Assembly: GCF_019100565.1 (NCBI RefSeq)
Contig: NZ_JAHRID010000003.1
Span: 1 to 64,000, forward strand
Reading direction: 5' to 3'
DNA from: Arsukibacterium indicum
GTDB taxonomy: Bacteria; Pseudomonadota; Gammaproteobacteria; Enterobacterales; Alteromonadaceae
Length of the DNA stretch: 64,000 nt
Of the stretch, positions 43,029 through 52,212 are shown piece after piece. The position numbers and the translations under genes are program-made. Position 1 is the stretch's first letter; every line of letters starts with the position of its first letter. The notes below the pieces were generated by a model, which saw only the letters and a program-made list of their open reading frames with translations, was not told the DNA's origin and did no database searches.

Positions 43029-45857
43029 TTAATCTATCTGCTTCACGTCAGCTAACAACTTTGCAAGCATGCTCCCAGATTTGAAATGTTCCCATTTGGA
43101 GGGTACTCCATACCTGTTCGATGGAATACCGTAAAACCCAAATCCCCCCGAACATCGCACTACAACCAACTCATCCTCTGCACGAGTAAGAGCAACATAT
43201 GTGTTGCAGAGCTCTTCATTATAGGACGCCAGTCGTGAATAACTAAAAAGCGGGTCAATGACATAGCATAACTTTGCTTCTAACCCCTTAGCACCATGAT
43301 ATGTTAGTACCTTGATATGCTGCTCTTCGCCGGTTTCAATACCTATTTTGTTAATCGTAGACTCAATCAACTCGACTTGTTTGTTATACCTGCAGAGTAT
43401 CAATACCGAAGTTTCTTTAGATACACTCGCGCGACTCTCAATATCACTAACTAACCATTTAGCTACTTGCTCCATGTCATCGCATATTTTCACAAGCGGC
43501 GGTATTCCATCAGGCCTTACATAGGGTGACTTCCGATACTTTCGATTTATCTTGGTTCTTACTTGATTACACAGCGACACTATCTCGCCGGTAGTCCGAT
43601 GATTGGTCATCAGGTAGAACTTTTTACCTTCAGGAAATACCTCTAGGAATTTCCTCAGATTAACATCCGAAGCGCCCCTAAACTTGTACATCGACTGTGC
43701 GGGATCACCTACACAGAAAAATTCTTGCCCTTTTTCGTGCAAGGCTTTGATGATCCCCCACTGTGCAGGGTTTGTGTCCTGAACCTCATCCAATATAAGG
43801 TGTTTGTATTTTCCCGCTACAGACTTTGCAAAGCCTTTTTTAGTTAGTTTCTGGTTGAACGCAGTAAATAGGTCGTTGAAATCTCTTAGGCTATTTTTGA
43901 CCTTAAATTTTTCAAGTTGTTGATGCACTTTGAGTACTTCAGCTAGAAGTCCTTTATATTTTGGCATGAGTTTTCGTAGGCTACGTTTAACATCAGGTAT
44001 AGGAAAACTCGCCGCATGACTAAAAACAGTTTTAAGACGCCTAGCAATGTCCTCTGGCGCGCTTTCTTCAATGAGTTTTCGTCTTTTCGATACCAGTTTA
44101 GTAAGCTGCTCTAAATAAGCCCCATCATCCAAAATCACAGAGGATTTGCCATCGTCATTCTCAATAACAGAGCGAGACCAGCTGCTAAACGTACCGACAA
44201 ACATAGCTTCATCATAAAAACCTTCTTTAATTAATCGGTTTTTAAAAACATTAGCCGCATCGTTGGTGTATGCTAAAACACAGATTTCTGATGCATGAAC
44301 ACCTCTACCTAGTAATGCCCCCACACGTGACACTATTAACCGAGTTTTACCTGAACCCGGCCCACCCTCGACATAGATTGCCCTTTTATTCGATTTGAGT
44401 ATGCTGTCGACGGAATCATCTTTTGTTCTTCTCTTTTCTATCAAGGGCGAAATGGCAGCTCGTGCATCGAGAACAGCCTGAGCTCGATTTACCCGTTTGA
44501 TGTCTTCTAGAGGCGGTTGGAGTCTTAGCGCATCTTTAGATCGGTTTCCCGATTTCCCGTTTTTTTTCGGCTCAGTAAGATCAAGAACAATTTTTTTAAA
44601 TTTTGTCAGCTTTTCACGAATAGCCTGTCTGAGAACGCTTTGGTCGAAGGTTACTGTCACTGATGGAATGAAAAACGTACCTAATTCCTTAATCAGAGGT
44701 CTTGTTCTACCAATCGTTTTTGACAGTATTAGCTTTCTAAGTCGTTTTTCATCAAGTGGATAAAGTGCTTTGGGTAGGATGAACTTTAACTCTTCTAATC
44801 TAGATACAATGTTATCCATCTCTACAAAGTTAGGCTCTTCATCAGTCTTATAAATATTACGAGACTCCACGCGAAATGAACTGGCCTGATTAGGAAACCA
44901 CTCATTTATCCCTTCGAGTTTAGATGCGACTTCGGAAAAACTAACAGGAAGGCGTCTGAACACATCTTCAATAAATTTTTTATTCTCTTTTAGAACTTTG
45001 TCATACCCAATTAGATGGTGAGAACTACGACTGCCGACGTAGGTTGTTTCAACAGCGTGTTTGCGATTTCTGGGAATGCATGAGCCTGACGTAACTTTGT
45101 TATTCGTAGTAGATAGGAAACCAAACAGCTGCGATACACCATACATGATATAGCCGGTGTCAATTCGGCCTATGGTGGCGGTGTTTATTAACTGTTTAAA
45201 GCGTGTATTTCTAAGTACAGATTTAAGATGGAAAAACGCTATTTCTATCTGTTTTTCGCTGAGGCGGGTAGGAATAAACTCAATTTCGAAATTGTAACGT
45301 AGCTCTCTGCCTGCATTCCTATGGTGATTTGCTTCCGCGCAGTAAATTCTGATGTTCCGGTAACTATCGTTATCCAGAACCATCTCAAAACCTTTGTTAA
45401 AAAAAGGCCTGAAATCTTGCTTTTTAAATCCCTCATTTCTCTCACCAGGATCACAGCTCGTTACGCGCAACCGTGCTTGGCGAGCAGCAATGCGCACATT
45501 GAGCATACCGTTTTTTGCATCAAGCAAATGTTTGAAGTCTGTAGCGGTGAGCTTTAATTCAATCTGAATATGGTCTATGTCAACCGTATTTACCGATACA
45601 TCATTCAACGCTTTAAGTAAAAGCTGATTCTGATACTCAATGGTATCGGGGTTAGTTAAGACCTGTAAGATTTCATCAAGCTTTGAGGTATATCGAAATT
45701 TCAGTGGGTTTGTTAGTGCCCCAATAGAGCGATTTAGCGCGATATCTACGTGTGAATGTTTACTAACATCAAAAATGTTACTCGGTACGAGATAATTGAA
45801 AAACTCGTGGTGCGCAGAATCGCTCGAATTGGGCATGGATTGCATCCTATCCAGCAA
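43029..45857 (-). CDS. UvrD/PcrA-type helicase with replication-initiator-like N-terminal domain
   Basis: A 942-residue protein. Residues about 495-942 are a superfamily 1A helicase: Walker A GGPGSGKT (498-505), HLILDEVQDTNP (motif II), the GDPAQSMYKFRGA motif, and VLTYHGAKGLEAK with VALTRAEDELVV at the end. The long N-terminus, residues 90-430, is not a helicase part. It has GRIDTGYIMYG (230-240), TYVGSRSSHHLIGYDKVLKE (272-291) and FRVESRN (328-334), in the order and spacing of Rep_trans-type phage and plasmid replication initiators (R-D, GSR-S, YDK, RxE). It is divergent from the 45994 gene across a palindrome. Confidence 0.7.
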   Translation of the reverse strand: MLDRMQSMPNSSDSAHHEFFNYLVPSNIFDVSKHSHVDIALNRSIGALTNPLKFRYTSKLDEILQVLTNPDTIEYQNQLLLKALNDVSVNTVDIDHIQIELKLTATDFKHLLDAKNGMLNVRIAARQARLRVTSCDPGERNEGFKKQDFRPFFNKGFEMVLDNDSYRNIRIYCAEANHHRNAGRELRYNFEIEFIPTRLSEKQIEIAFFHLKSVLRNTRFKQLINTATIGRIDTGYIMYGVSQLFGFLSTTNNKVTSGSCIPRNRKHAVETTYVGSRSSHHLIGYDKVLKENKKFIEDVFRRLPVSFSEVASKLEGINEWFPNQASSFRVESRNIYKTDEEPNFVEMDNIVSRLEELKFILPKALYPLDEKRLRKLILSKTIGRTRPLIKELGTFFIPSVTVTFDQSVLRQAIREKLTKFKKIVLDLTEPKKNGKSGNRSKDALRLQPPLEDIKRVNRAQAVLDARAAISPLIEKRRTKDDSVDSILKSNKRAIYVEGGPGSGKTRLIVSRVGALLGRGVHASEICVLAYTNDAANVFKNRLIKEGFYDEAMFVGTFSSWSRSVIENDDGKSSVILDDGAYLEQLTKLVSKRRKLIEESAPEDIARRLKTVFSHAASFPIPDVKRSLRKLMPKYKGLLAEVLKVHQQLEKFKVKNSLRDFNDLFTAFNQKLTKKGFAKSVAGKYKHLILDEVQDTNPAQWGIIKALHEKGQEFFCVGDPAQSMYKFRGASDVNLRKFLEVFPEGKKFYLMTNHRTTGEIVSLCNQVRTKINRKYRKSPYVRPDGIPPLVKICDDMEQVAKWLVSDIESRASVSKETSVLILCRYNKQVELIESTINKIGIETGEEQHIKVLTYHGAKGLEAKLCYVIDPLFSYSRLASYNEELCNTYVALTRAEDELVVVRCSGGFGFYGIPSNRYGVPSKWEHFKSGSMLAKLLADVKQID

Positions 45858-45933
45858 GGAACTGTAATTCCTTGAAATATAGCACTAAATAATTTTCTTC
45901 TGACATTTAAGCGAATATTTACCAGCTAAAAAA

Positions 45934-45947
45934 TTGCGAACTCGCAA
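45934..45947. promoter_or_regulatory. Palindrome TTGCGA-AC-TCGCAA in the divergent promoter region
   Basis: A perfect 6-bp inverted repeat with a 2-bp spacer in the 136-bp gap between the helicase gene (minus) and the 292-residue gene (plus). This is where one regulator could control both. It may equally be a replication-related site if the helicase is a replication protein. Confidence 0.5.
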
Positions 45948-45993
45948 CTTTTCCGATTAACTCTATAAACAACCATTTTAGGGAAAATTCAAT

Positions 45994-46872
45994 ATGGCAG
46001 TGAAACGCAAAAAGTTAAAGAACGAATCGGTGGAGTCTGCACCAAAGAAAGACGAAACCAAGAAAAACAAAAAATTAATAAAGAAAGAAATTTTACCTGA
46101 GTTTTCAGTTGGGCACTTTTCTCTTTTGCTAGACACAGAGTTAAAGAGTATCAAAAATTTATTAAAAAAGAACAAAACCCTACTTGCGAAATCCGACGCT
46201 GAGAAACTTAAGGATATAGCAGTCAGCTCCGAAAAGAAGCAGAAAATTGCGCTACTACTACTCCATGACACGGAAGCTTATAAGCTAATTGGTAAAGGTT
46301 ACAAATCTTTCGGCAAGTTTGTTGAAGAAAACCTATCTTTAACCCCCCCGAATGCGTCCAGGATAGTCAATGCAGCCCGTATTGCAAAAGACCATTTTGG
46401 TGTCGAATATGTCGAAACACTCTCAACAGATAGTCTTTTACCGCTGACTAAATTGGACGAGCAAGAAATCTTATTTGTGATTGAGCACTTGAAAGAAGTG
46501 AATAACACAGACGTTTTAGATAAATCCCATGTCACGAGACAATCTGTTGAGGATGCGATTAGCGCCGTCTTAAAACAAAATGAGCCTGATAGTAGTTCAG
46601 AAAAAGTAGTCGAGCTTGAAGAGGTAACTTTGAAAGCAAAGCTTACAACTGATCCAACTTTGAGGCGAGTTGAAATACTTGAAAAATTTGTTGCCGCTTA
46701 CGAATGTCAAACAACAAAGAATAGTTACAAAGCACTTACTAAGGCACTCGTTTCAGTATTGTCTCAACAAAATCTGATTAATGCATACTCGCTGATCTCT
46801 GAAAAAGTTAGCGAGAACATAGCTTCAGAAGTCCAAGATATGATGAAAAATCTGCAAAAACCCGTGTCATAA
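45994..46872 (+). CDS. Basic, coiled, possibly DNA-binding protein of unknown family
   Basis: A 292-residue protein with a very Lys-rich first 35 residues (KRKKLKNES, KKDETKKNKKLIKKE). A helical central part includes YKSFGKFVEENLSLTPPNASRIVNAARIA, which reads like the helix-turn-helix of phage or plasmid partition and replication proteins, and the tail is coiled. There is no family I can name firmly. Divergent orientation to the initiator-helicase gene makes a role in the same element's replication or control plausible. Confidence 0.5.
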   Translation: MAVKRKKLKNESVESAPKKDETKKNKKLIKKEILPEFSVGHFSLLLDTELKSIKNLLKKNKTLLAKSDAEKLKDIAVSSEKKQKIALLLLHDTEAYKLIGKGYKSFGKFVEENLSLTPPNASRIVNAARIAKDHFGVEYVETLSTDSLLPLTKLDEQEILFVIEHLKEVNNTDVLDKSHVTRQSVEDAISAVLKQNEPDSSSEKVVELEEVTLKAKLTTDPTLRRVEILEKFVAAYECQTTKNSYKALTKALVSVLSQQNLINAYSLISEKVSENIASEVQDMMKNLQKPVS

Positions 46873-46898
46873 ATACCGCTCGCCATTCCACCAACACC

Positions 46899-46920
46899 AG
46901 CGCTACCATAGTGTAGCGCT
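46899..46920 (+). terminator. Hairpin AGCGCTAC/GTAGCGCT
   Basis: An 8-bp perfect stem with a 6-base loop lies 27 bp after the stop codon of the 292-residue gene, followed by ATCTCTTGCGC rather than a clean T run. A weak intrinsic terminator, or a recombination-site arm given that the next gene is a tyrosine recombinase. Confidence 0.4.
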
Positions 46921-46983
46921 ATCTCTTGCGCTCCCTTTCTCACCCTATTTCAATCTGATTATCACTATCTAACGAGGTGCTCT

Positions 46984-47901
46984 ATGAGTACAGCTTCGCC
47001 GTATGCGCTTTACCTGAGCAGACTGTCGGCTAATAGCAAAAAGTCTATTGCGTCACAGCTTCGAAGTGTCGCTAAAATCATGGATTGGCCGGTTGACGAT
47101 GAAGCACGCTTTCACCGTATCAACTATCAAGACATGCTGCAAATACGTGCCATGCTGCAACATGCTGGTTGGGCAACACGCTCGATTAACCGCGCACAGG
47201 TAGCTATCCGTAATATCGTCAAAATCGCTGTGATGATGAAGCTGGCCGATAGCGAGCAGTTAAGCCAGCTGAGCACTCTGAGTCAGCTTAAACATGCCGA
47301 ATACCCAGGCACCGCACTTACGCAGAAGCAGGTTCAGGCGCTATTTACGCTATTGGAGCGCTCAAGAACCGAAACCGGCATACGCAATATTGCGATGTTT
47401 GCCGTACTACTCGGCACCGGCCTTCGTCGCAGTGAGCTGGTGGCGCTTGAGCTTAAAGACTTCGATGCGAACAAGCAGACGCTGTTGGTGCGTAACGGTA
47501 AGGGCAATAAATCCCGCACGGTGTTCTTACCTGATTGGAGCCTTAACCACTTAAAGAACTGGTTAACACTGCGCTCAAGGCAGCCCGGTTATCTGTTCTG
47601 TCCGGTGCAGGCTAACGGCAAAGTAAAACTGACTACCGGATTAAGTGTGTGGCTGGTGCTAAGGCTGGTTAAAACCAAGCTGCAGCGTATTGGCGTCGAA
47701 AATGCGTCACCACATGATTTACGCCGCACCTTTATTACCCGTTTGCTTGAGCAGAATGTCGATTTAAATACCGTGCGGCAAATGGCCGGTCATGCGTCTA
47801 TTACGACGACCACTATCTACGACAAGCGGGATATGCAGTTTATGCAGCAGGCGGCAAGGTCATTAAGTTATGGCAGTAGTAATGGTAATAGTGGGAGGTA
47901 G
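46984..47901 (+). CDS. XerC/D-like tyrosine recombinase
   Basis: A 305-residue site-specific recombinase. An N-terminal SAM-like core-binding domain is followed by the catalytic domain with the first Arg in GTGLRRSELVALEL, His-x-x-Arg in ASPHDLRRTF, the next His in MAGHASITTT and the nucleophile Tyr in TIYDKRD. It is integron/Xer-sized rather than the longer phage-integrase size. Only 2 bp separate it from the double-AAA gene, implying one operon of five genes reading rightwards. It is the obvious candidate to move this segment. Confidence 0.88.
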   Translation: MSTASPYALYLSRLSANSKKSIASQLRSVAKIMDWPVDDEARFHRINYQDMLQIRAMLQHAGWATRSINRAQVAIRNIVKIAVMMKLADSEQLSQLSTLSQLKHAEYPGTALTQKQVQALFTLLERSRTETGIRNIAMFAVLLGTGLRRSELVALELKDFDANKQTLLVRNGKGNKSRTVFLPDWSLNHLKNWLTLRSRQPGYLFCPVQANGKVKLTTGLSVWLVLRLVKTKLQRIGVENASPHDLRRTFITRLLEQNVDLNTVRQMAGHASITTTTIYDKRDMQFMQQAARSLSYGSSNGNSGR

Positions 47902-47903
47902 CC

Positions 47904-49916
47904 ATGATTACCCCACCCCGCACACCGCTACCCTGTCATTACCTGGCGGCGTTTTATGCCAGGCAAGTGATTAGCCTGATAGACGTTGATATCGAAATGA
48001 CGAACGTTAACCGCTCCATTTTAAAACGCATTACGGGTCAGTCGTTTGAAGATGCTGAGCTGACAAGTGAAACCGCCCTTAAACACCTGTCCTTTACTGA
48101 TACTAAGCCAGAGTTGACAGAGCGAGTTGAAAAGAACCTTGCCACGCTATGTACGTTGTTCGGTGTAGAGGCTTCGTTTGGTTCAGCACTGGGCTTTCTG
48201 GTGCTGATGAACGTTAATCAGGGGCTGAATCAGCTGGTCGATTTTGTTGGCGGTTACTTTGAAGATAAAGCACTTGAAAAGCTGATGTGTAATGTCTCAG
48301 GTTTAACGGCGACGGATGTGTCACACAGCTTATCGGTCTTGCAACAAAACGGCGTAATACTGGTAGACCGTTATCTGAATGAGCTTCAGGACATCACCAT
48401 ACCAGCCAGTATGCTGTATGTGCTGACCAGTGAGACGATAGAGAGTAAATCGCAGCTGCTGCAGCATGTGTTATGCGCCAGTGAGCCTACTTGTTTATCG
48501 ACTAAGGATTTTGAGTATGTCGATGTGGCACTGCTACAAGGCTATCTGGCCGAGGCCATCATTCAGCAGCTTAGTGGTGTAAACATCCTACTCTATGGCG
48601 AAGCCGGTAGTGGTAAAACGGCACTGGCTAAAGTGCTGGCGCAGAGTTTATCCGTACCGCTCTATGAAGCCCGCAATATGCGTATGGACGATGGGTTTTT
48701 ATCTAACGAGTTTGGCGCGAAAAGCTCAGACACTCAGCGCATTCAGTACATCACTATGCTGCAAAGCTTAATGGGCGGCAGTGCCATGATGTTGCTGGTC
48801 GATGAATGCGAGAGCTTGTTCTATAGCGCTGATACGCATTATTCCAAAGAGTCAGTGCATCGGCTACTGGAGCAAAACGCGGTGCCGACTATCTGGATAA
48901 CCAACTATGTTGACCAGTTAGAGCACAGCTACATTCGCCGCTTTAAGCTTGTGATGTCGGTTAATGCCCCCAAGGACGAAGTACTGGAGAAAATGAGCCG
49001 TGCGGAGTTTAAAGGCTTAGGAGTAAGCAGTGAGTTTCATGTTCAGCTGAGTAAAACACCGAACCTGACACCGGCATTGCTGGCTAACGCCTCCCATGTT
49101 GCCAGAACGCTGGGTGTGAAGCGTAATCTGGCACAAGGCGTTATCGAGGATGTGATAGAAAACAGCCTGACGGCCTGCGACTTGTGGGATGACAGCATGC
49201 GCTATCAGGCAGAGCTGGCGTTTGATATGTCGCTACTGAACATCAAACAGTCCGCAGCGGTGCTCAAGCAGATAAACCATGCTGTAGCGACTAACGCACC
49301 GATACGGGTATTAATCAGTGGTCCACCGGGTACGGGTAAAACCGCGCTGGCGCATCATTTAGCTGAGCAGCACAAGCGTGAGTTAAAACGCGTATTAAGC
49401 TCGGATGTGCTGAGTAAATATGTCGGCGGCTCTGAGAAACAAATCGCAAGGCTATTTCAGCAAGCGCACCGCAACAAACAGATGCTGCTGTTAGATGAAG
49501 TCGATAGTCTGCTTACCAGCCGGGAGCGGCTAAACATGCACCACGAACGGCAAGTGGTGAACGAACTGCTGGCGCAGCTTGAGTGCTTTAGCTGCCCGCT
49601 CTTTGCTGCAACTAATTTCGAAACAGCTTTGGATAGCGCTATATTGCGCCGCTTCGACTTCAAGCTGCAGTGTGACTACTTGAGCGCGCCACAAGTGTTA
49701 ACGCTGTATAAGCGCACTCTGAGCGTTCCACAGCTATCAACGTTAGAGACTGAGCAGCTAAGCTCGCTCAGCAGATTAACACCCGGTGATTTTGCACTTT
49801 TAACCCGTCGTTTGCGCTTTAGCGCAACGCACGAACATCGTCAGTTAGCGCTTGCCGTGCTGACCGATGAAAACAACCGCAAGCAACCTAAAACCCCAAT
49901 CGGCTTTGTGCAATAG
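47904..49916 (+). CDS. Protein with two AAA+ ATPase domains
   Basis: A 670-residue protein. The first 215 residues match no family I know. The first AAA+ domain has Walker A YGEAGSGKT (231-239) and Walker B MLLVDECESL, where Cys replaces the common Ala. The second has GPPGTGKT (473-480) and LLLDEVDSLLTSRE, with Arg-finger-like ILRRFDFKL. It is close to Cdc48/FtsH-type modules, so remodelling or chaperone activity is likely. Coupled to the recombinase gene upstream, it may act in transposition, replication or defence of the element. Confidence 0.8.
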   Translation: MITPPRTPLPCHYLAAFYARQVISLIDVDIEMTNVNRSILKRITGQSFEDAELTSETALKHLSFTDTKPELTERVEKNLATLCTLFGVEASFGSALGFLVLMNVNQGLNQLVDFVGGYFEDKALEKLMCNVSGLTATDVSHSLSVLQQNGVILVDRYLNELQDITIPASMLYVLTSETIESKSQLLQHVLCASEPTCLSTKDFEYVDVALLQGYLAEAIIQQLSGVNILLYGEAGSGKTALAKVLAQSLSVPLYEARNMRMDDGFLSNEFGAKSSDTQRIQYITMLQSLMGGSAMMLLVDECESLFYSADTHYSKESVHRLLEQNAVPTIWITNYVDQLEHSYIRRFKLVMSVNAPKDEVLEKMSRAEFKGLGVSSEFHVQLSKTPNLTPALLANASHVARTLGVKRNLAQGVIEDVIENSLTACDLWDDSMRYQAELAFDMSLLNIKQSAAVLKQINHAVATNAPIRVLISGPPGTGKTALAHHLAEQHKRELKRVLSSDVLSKYVGGSEKQIARLFQQAHRNKQMLLLDEVDSLLTSRERLNMHHERQVVNELLAQLECFSCPLFAATNFETALDSAILRRFDFKLQCDYLSAPQVLTLYKRTLSVPQLSTLETEQLSSLSRLTPGDFALLTRRLRFSATHEHRQLALAVLTDENNRKQPKTPIGFVQ

Positions 49917-49948
49917 CCACTAAGCCAACACCATAAGGAAAACACACT

Positions 49949-50407
49949 ATGTCTATATTGAGTTCGCTCAAGGTTATCGCTCGCCCAAAAATTGAGCCCA
50001 AACCACCCATCTTAGGCAAACGCCTAAAACTGATTGAAAAGCTGGATGAGCAGCAGGCAATGGCGCAGGCCATGTTAGATGGTCAGGCTTATGAAGCCTT
50101 TAAGGATAAAAAGGTGAAGGACCCCGAAACCGGTGAGCGCAAAACCGTGCGCACACGCAAAGCGGTTCGCCCCTGGTACTTTGATGACAACGAGCACTAC
50201 TACTTTGAAATCAAAGTCGGGCTTAAAACGCTGGAGCTGGACAAAGGCAAAGCGGCTATTGATGTCGGCAAGAAAGAAGACTTACCAGCCGTCATTAGCA
50301 CCATCATCAAGGCCGTTGAGAGCGGTGAGCTGGATACGCAGATATTACAACTGTCACCAGCAAAACCACCGAAACCGCCTAAAGCCAAAACCACTGACAA
50401 GAAATGA
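49949..50407 (+). CDS. Hypothetical island protein, Lys/Pro-rich tail
   Basis: A 152-residue basic protein: ARPKIEPKPPILGKRLKLIEKLDEQ at the start, a central beta region (RPWYFDDNEHYYFEIKVG), and a Pro/Lys-rich C-terminus (AKPPKPPKAKTTDKK). Similar small proteins accompany RadC-type genes in gammaproteobacterial islands; no function is assigned. It sits in the operon between the AAA gene and radC-like gene. Confidence 0.55.
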   Translation: MSILSSLKVIARPKIEPKPPILGKRLKLIEKLDEQQAMAQAMLDGQAYEAFKDKKVKDPETGERKTVRTRKAVRPWYFDDNEHYYFEIKVGLKTLELDKGKAAIDVGKKEDLPAVISTIIKAVESGELDTQILQLSPAKPPKPPKAKTTDKK

Positions 50408-50463
50408 TGCGATATGGCCGGTCAGTGTACCGGCCAAAGTTTTAGAGGTTTTGGAGGTGACTT

Positions 50464-50910
50464 ATGCCAACCTTACGCGAAATCGATGTGAAGTATCGGT
50501 TCAAAGAAATCGACTGCGACATTACCGGCATGCCAGTGCATCAACCTGCTGCCATAGCCCGACTATTTGACTACCTGAAGTATGAAACGAAAGAAGTCTT
50601 TATTGTCGTTAACCTTACCAAGCAGCACGATATTAACTGCTTCGAAGTAGTGGCTACCGGCAGTGTTGACGCCGTCACCTTACGACCGGCTGAAGTACTG
50701 AGAACCGCAGTCATTCTCAATTTAAAAGTGGTGATGCTGATTCACAACCATCCGTCCGGTAAGACCGACCCGAGCCGGGCAGATATCAGCATTACCCGTC
50801 ACATCATAGATGCGGCAAAAACACTGGATATCACAGTACTGGATCACATCATCATCGGTCTGAACCAGTACACCAGCTTACAAGAAACCCATCCCGAAAT
50901 TTTTCAGTAA
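50464..50910 (+). CDS. RadC-type JAB/MPN-domain protein
   Basis: A 148-residue protein consisting of the RadC metal-binding domain alone, without the helix-hairpin-helix of full RadC. The JAMM-type motif is visible as LIHNHPSGKTDPSRADISIT with an upstream Glu in VLRTAVILNLK-type context. A strong GGAGGTGACTT site precedes the ATG. RadC-like proteins of this size are a hallmark of genomic islands and phages; despite the name, a DNA-repair role is doubtful. Confidence 0.85.
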   Translation: MPTLREIDVKYRFKEIDCDITGMPVHQPAAIARLFDYLKYETKEVFIVVNLTKQHDINCFEVVATGSVDAVTLRPAEVLRTAVILNLKVVMLIHNHPSGKTDPSRADISITRHIIDAAKTLDITVLDHIIIGLNQYTSLQETHPEIFQ

Positions 50911-50937
50911 CACCTAATCCATTCAGGAGTAAACATA

Positions 50938-51345
50938 ATGCGTATTCAGTACGAGAGCTTAGCTTTGCCTGTTTCAAAGCGATTTATCGATGCATTGATA
51001 AAAGTTATCGAGCCGCACCGAGAGCCATTAGCAGAGTTTGTCTGTGTGAACTTTCGGGACCCGAAATACAGTGCAGAACACGGCGGCTACCACCCGGTAG
51101 AAATACTACTTACCGGCACCAGTGGCCGTTATGACATCTGCTACATCACCGACTTTTGTTATGCCGGTATCGGTGATTGTGCCGAACTGGTGAAGTCTTT
51201 GGACTTCGAGTTTATCGCTGGCACCTTTCAGGATATGACCGGCTACTACCCTATCGAAGTCGCCAGAGAAATCTACCCGATATGGGAGGACAACTTTTTA
51301 ACCTACTGGCTGGATATGGGGGTTTTTGAAGTGGAGGTAAGCTAA
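50938..51345 (+). CDS. DUF2787-family protein
   Basis: A 135-residue protein that matches the DUF2787 layout I know from Vibrio and Shewanella islands: FVCVNFRDPKYSAEHGGYHPVEI, then YDICYITDFCYAGIGDCAELVKSLDFEF and GYYPIEVAREIYPIWEDNFLTYW. Function unknown. Its stop codon overlaps the next start by a few bases, and the RadC-like gene precedes it, a combination typical of integrative elements. Confidence 0.75.
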   Translation: MRIQYESLALPVSKRFIDALIKVIEPHREPLAEFVCVNFRDPKYSAEHGGYHPVEILLTGTSGRYDICYITDFCYAGIGDCAELVKSLDFEFIAGTFQDMTGYYPIEVAREIYPIWEDNFLTYWLDMGVFEVEVS

Positions 51346-51608
51346 TGGAAGCATACAAACCAAAACGCGGTGAAGCCCACTTAAAAGCCAGCCCTAAGCG
51401 AATCGCTCTTGGTAATTGGATACGTGAGCAGCGAAAGGCTAAAGGTCTTACCATGCGCGATCTATCAGCAATTAGCGGTAAACCACATAGCTACTTCGGC
51501 AAAATCGAGCAAGGAATTAGGGGGCTGGATATTTTGGAGTTTATTGAGCTTTGCGGGTGGTTGGGGATTGATTATCGCTCTGCGATAAATCAGATAAGTA
51601 AACTCTAA
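51345..51608 (+). CDS. Xre-family regulator
   Basis: An 87-residue protein with a single helix-turn-helix at residues 24-80: LGNWIREQRKAKGLTMRDLSAISGKPHSYFGKIEQGIRGLDILEFIELCGWLGI. It is translated in coupling with the DUF2787 gene and closes the operon. It probably controls the element's own genes. A hairpin follows. Confidence 0.8.
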   Translation: MEAYKPKRGEAHLKASPKRIALGNWIREQRKAKGLTMRDLSAISGKPHSYFGKIEQGIRGLDILEFIELCGWLGIDYRSAINQISKL

Positions 51609-51635
51609 TACCAACAGTGCTTTATCAAGTCACGG

Positions 51636-51662
51636 ATAAGGCTTGCATGGCACAAGCCTTAT
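51636..51662 (+). terminator. Hairpin terminator of the recombinase operon
   Basis: ATAAGGCTTG and CAAGCCTTAT pair perfectly around a 7-base loop, 27 bp after the stop codon of the Xre gene, followed by TATACTCAA. The T run is weak, but the position after the last gene supports termination. Confidence 0.6.
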
Positions 51663-51737
51663 TATACTCAATCTGCAAATAATCATATTTATTTATACGA
51701 AAATAGCGAGTGAAAATAACGAATGACTGACGAAAAA

Positions 51738-52154
51738 TCAAAATTTCATCTCAAAATCTCGTTTCTCACACTGACCACCAAATTCTTTATTTTCTGAGCC
51801 ATCTGAAAAATATCGTTCCTTAGTTTCCTTGCTATATAAAAACTGGCCAGTAATTCTATTAATTACAAGCTTCTCAGTGACCCATGGATTTTCCTTATCT
51901 TGAAGAATCATGATTATCATCATATTGCCTTCGACAATTAAGTAGTTAGAGACTTCCTTGCTGGCTAAGACGAACTTAGCTACACCCTCCTTTCCTTTTG
52001 CATCCAACTCAATGGATATAAGCTCTGACATTAACTTATGTTCTGGCTCAGCTGCTTTACAGGTCAACAAGAATTTATCACTTGCAGTGGCAGCACGAGA
52101 AGTTAAAAGTGATAACACGACTAGAAAGGAGACTTTGGTAAAACTCATCTTCAT
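51738..52154 (-). CDS. Small exported protein of unknown function
   Basis: A 138-residue protein with a signal peptide (FTKVSFLVVLSLLTSRAATA) and a mature part with two Cys near its ends (FLLTCKAAEP and GGQCEKRDF) that could form a disulfide. No family is recognised. It lies 58 bp downstream of the last CBASS gene on the same strand and might be a read-through member of that operon or an unrelated gene at the island boundary. Confidence 0.55.
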   Translation of the reverse strand: MKMSFTKVSFLVVLSLLTSRAATASDKFLLTCKAAEPEHKLMSELISIELDAKGKEGVAKFVLASKEVSNYLIVEGNMMIIMILQDKENPWVTEKLVINRITGQFLYSKETKERYFSDGSENKEFGGQCEKRDFEMKF

Positions 52155-52212
52155 ATTATTTATACCATTAAGTTGATAAAAAAGCGGACATACTGGACTG
52201 ACATGTGATTTA

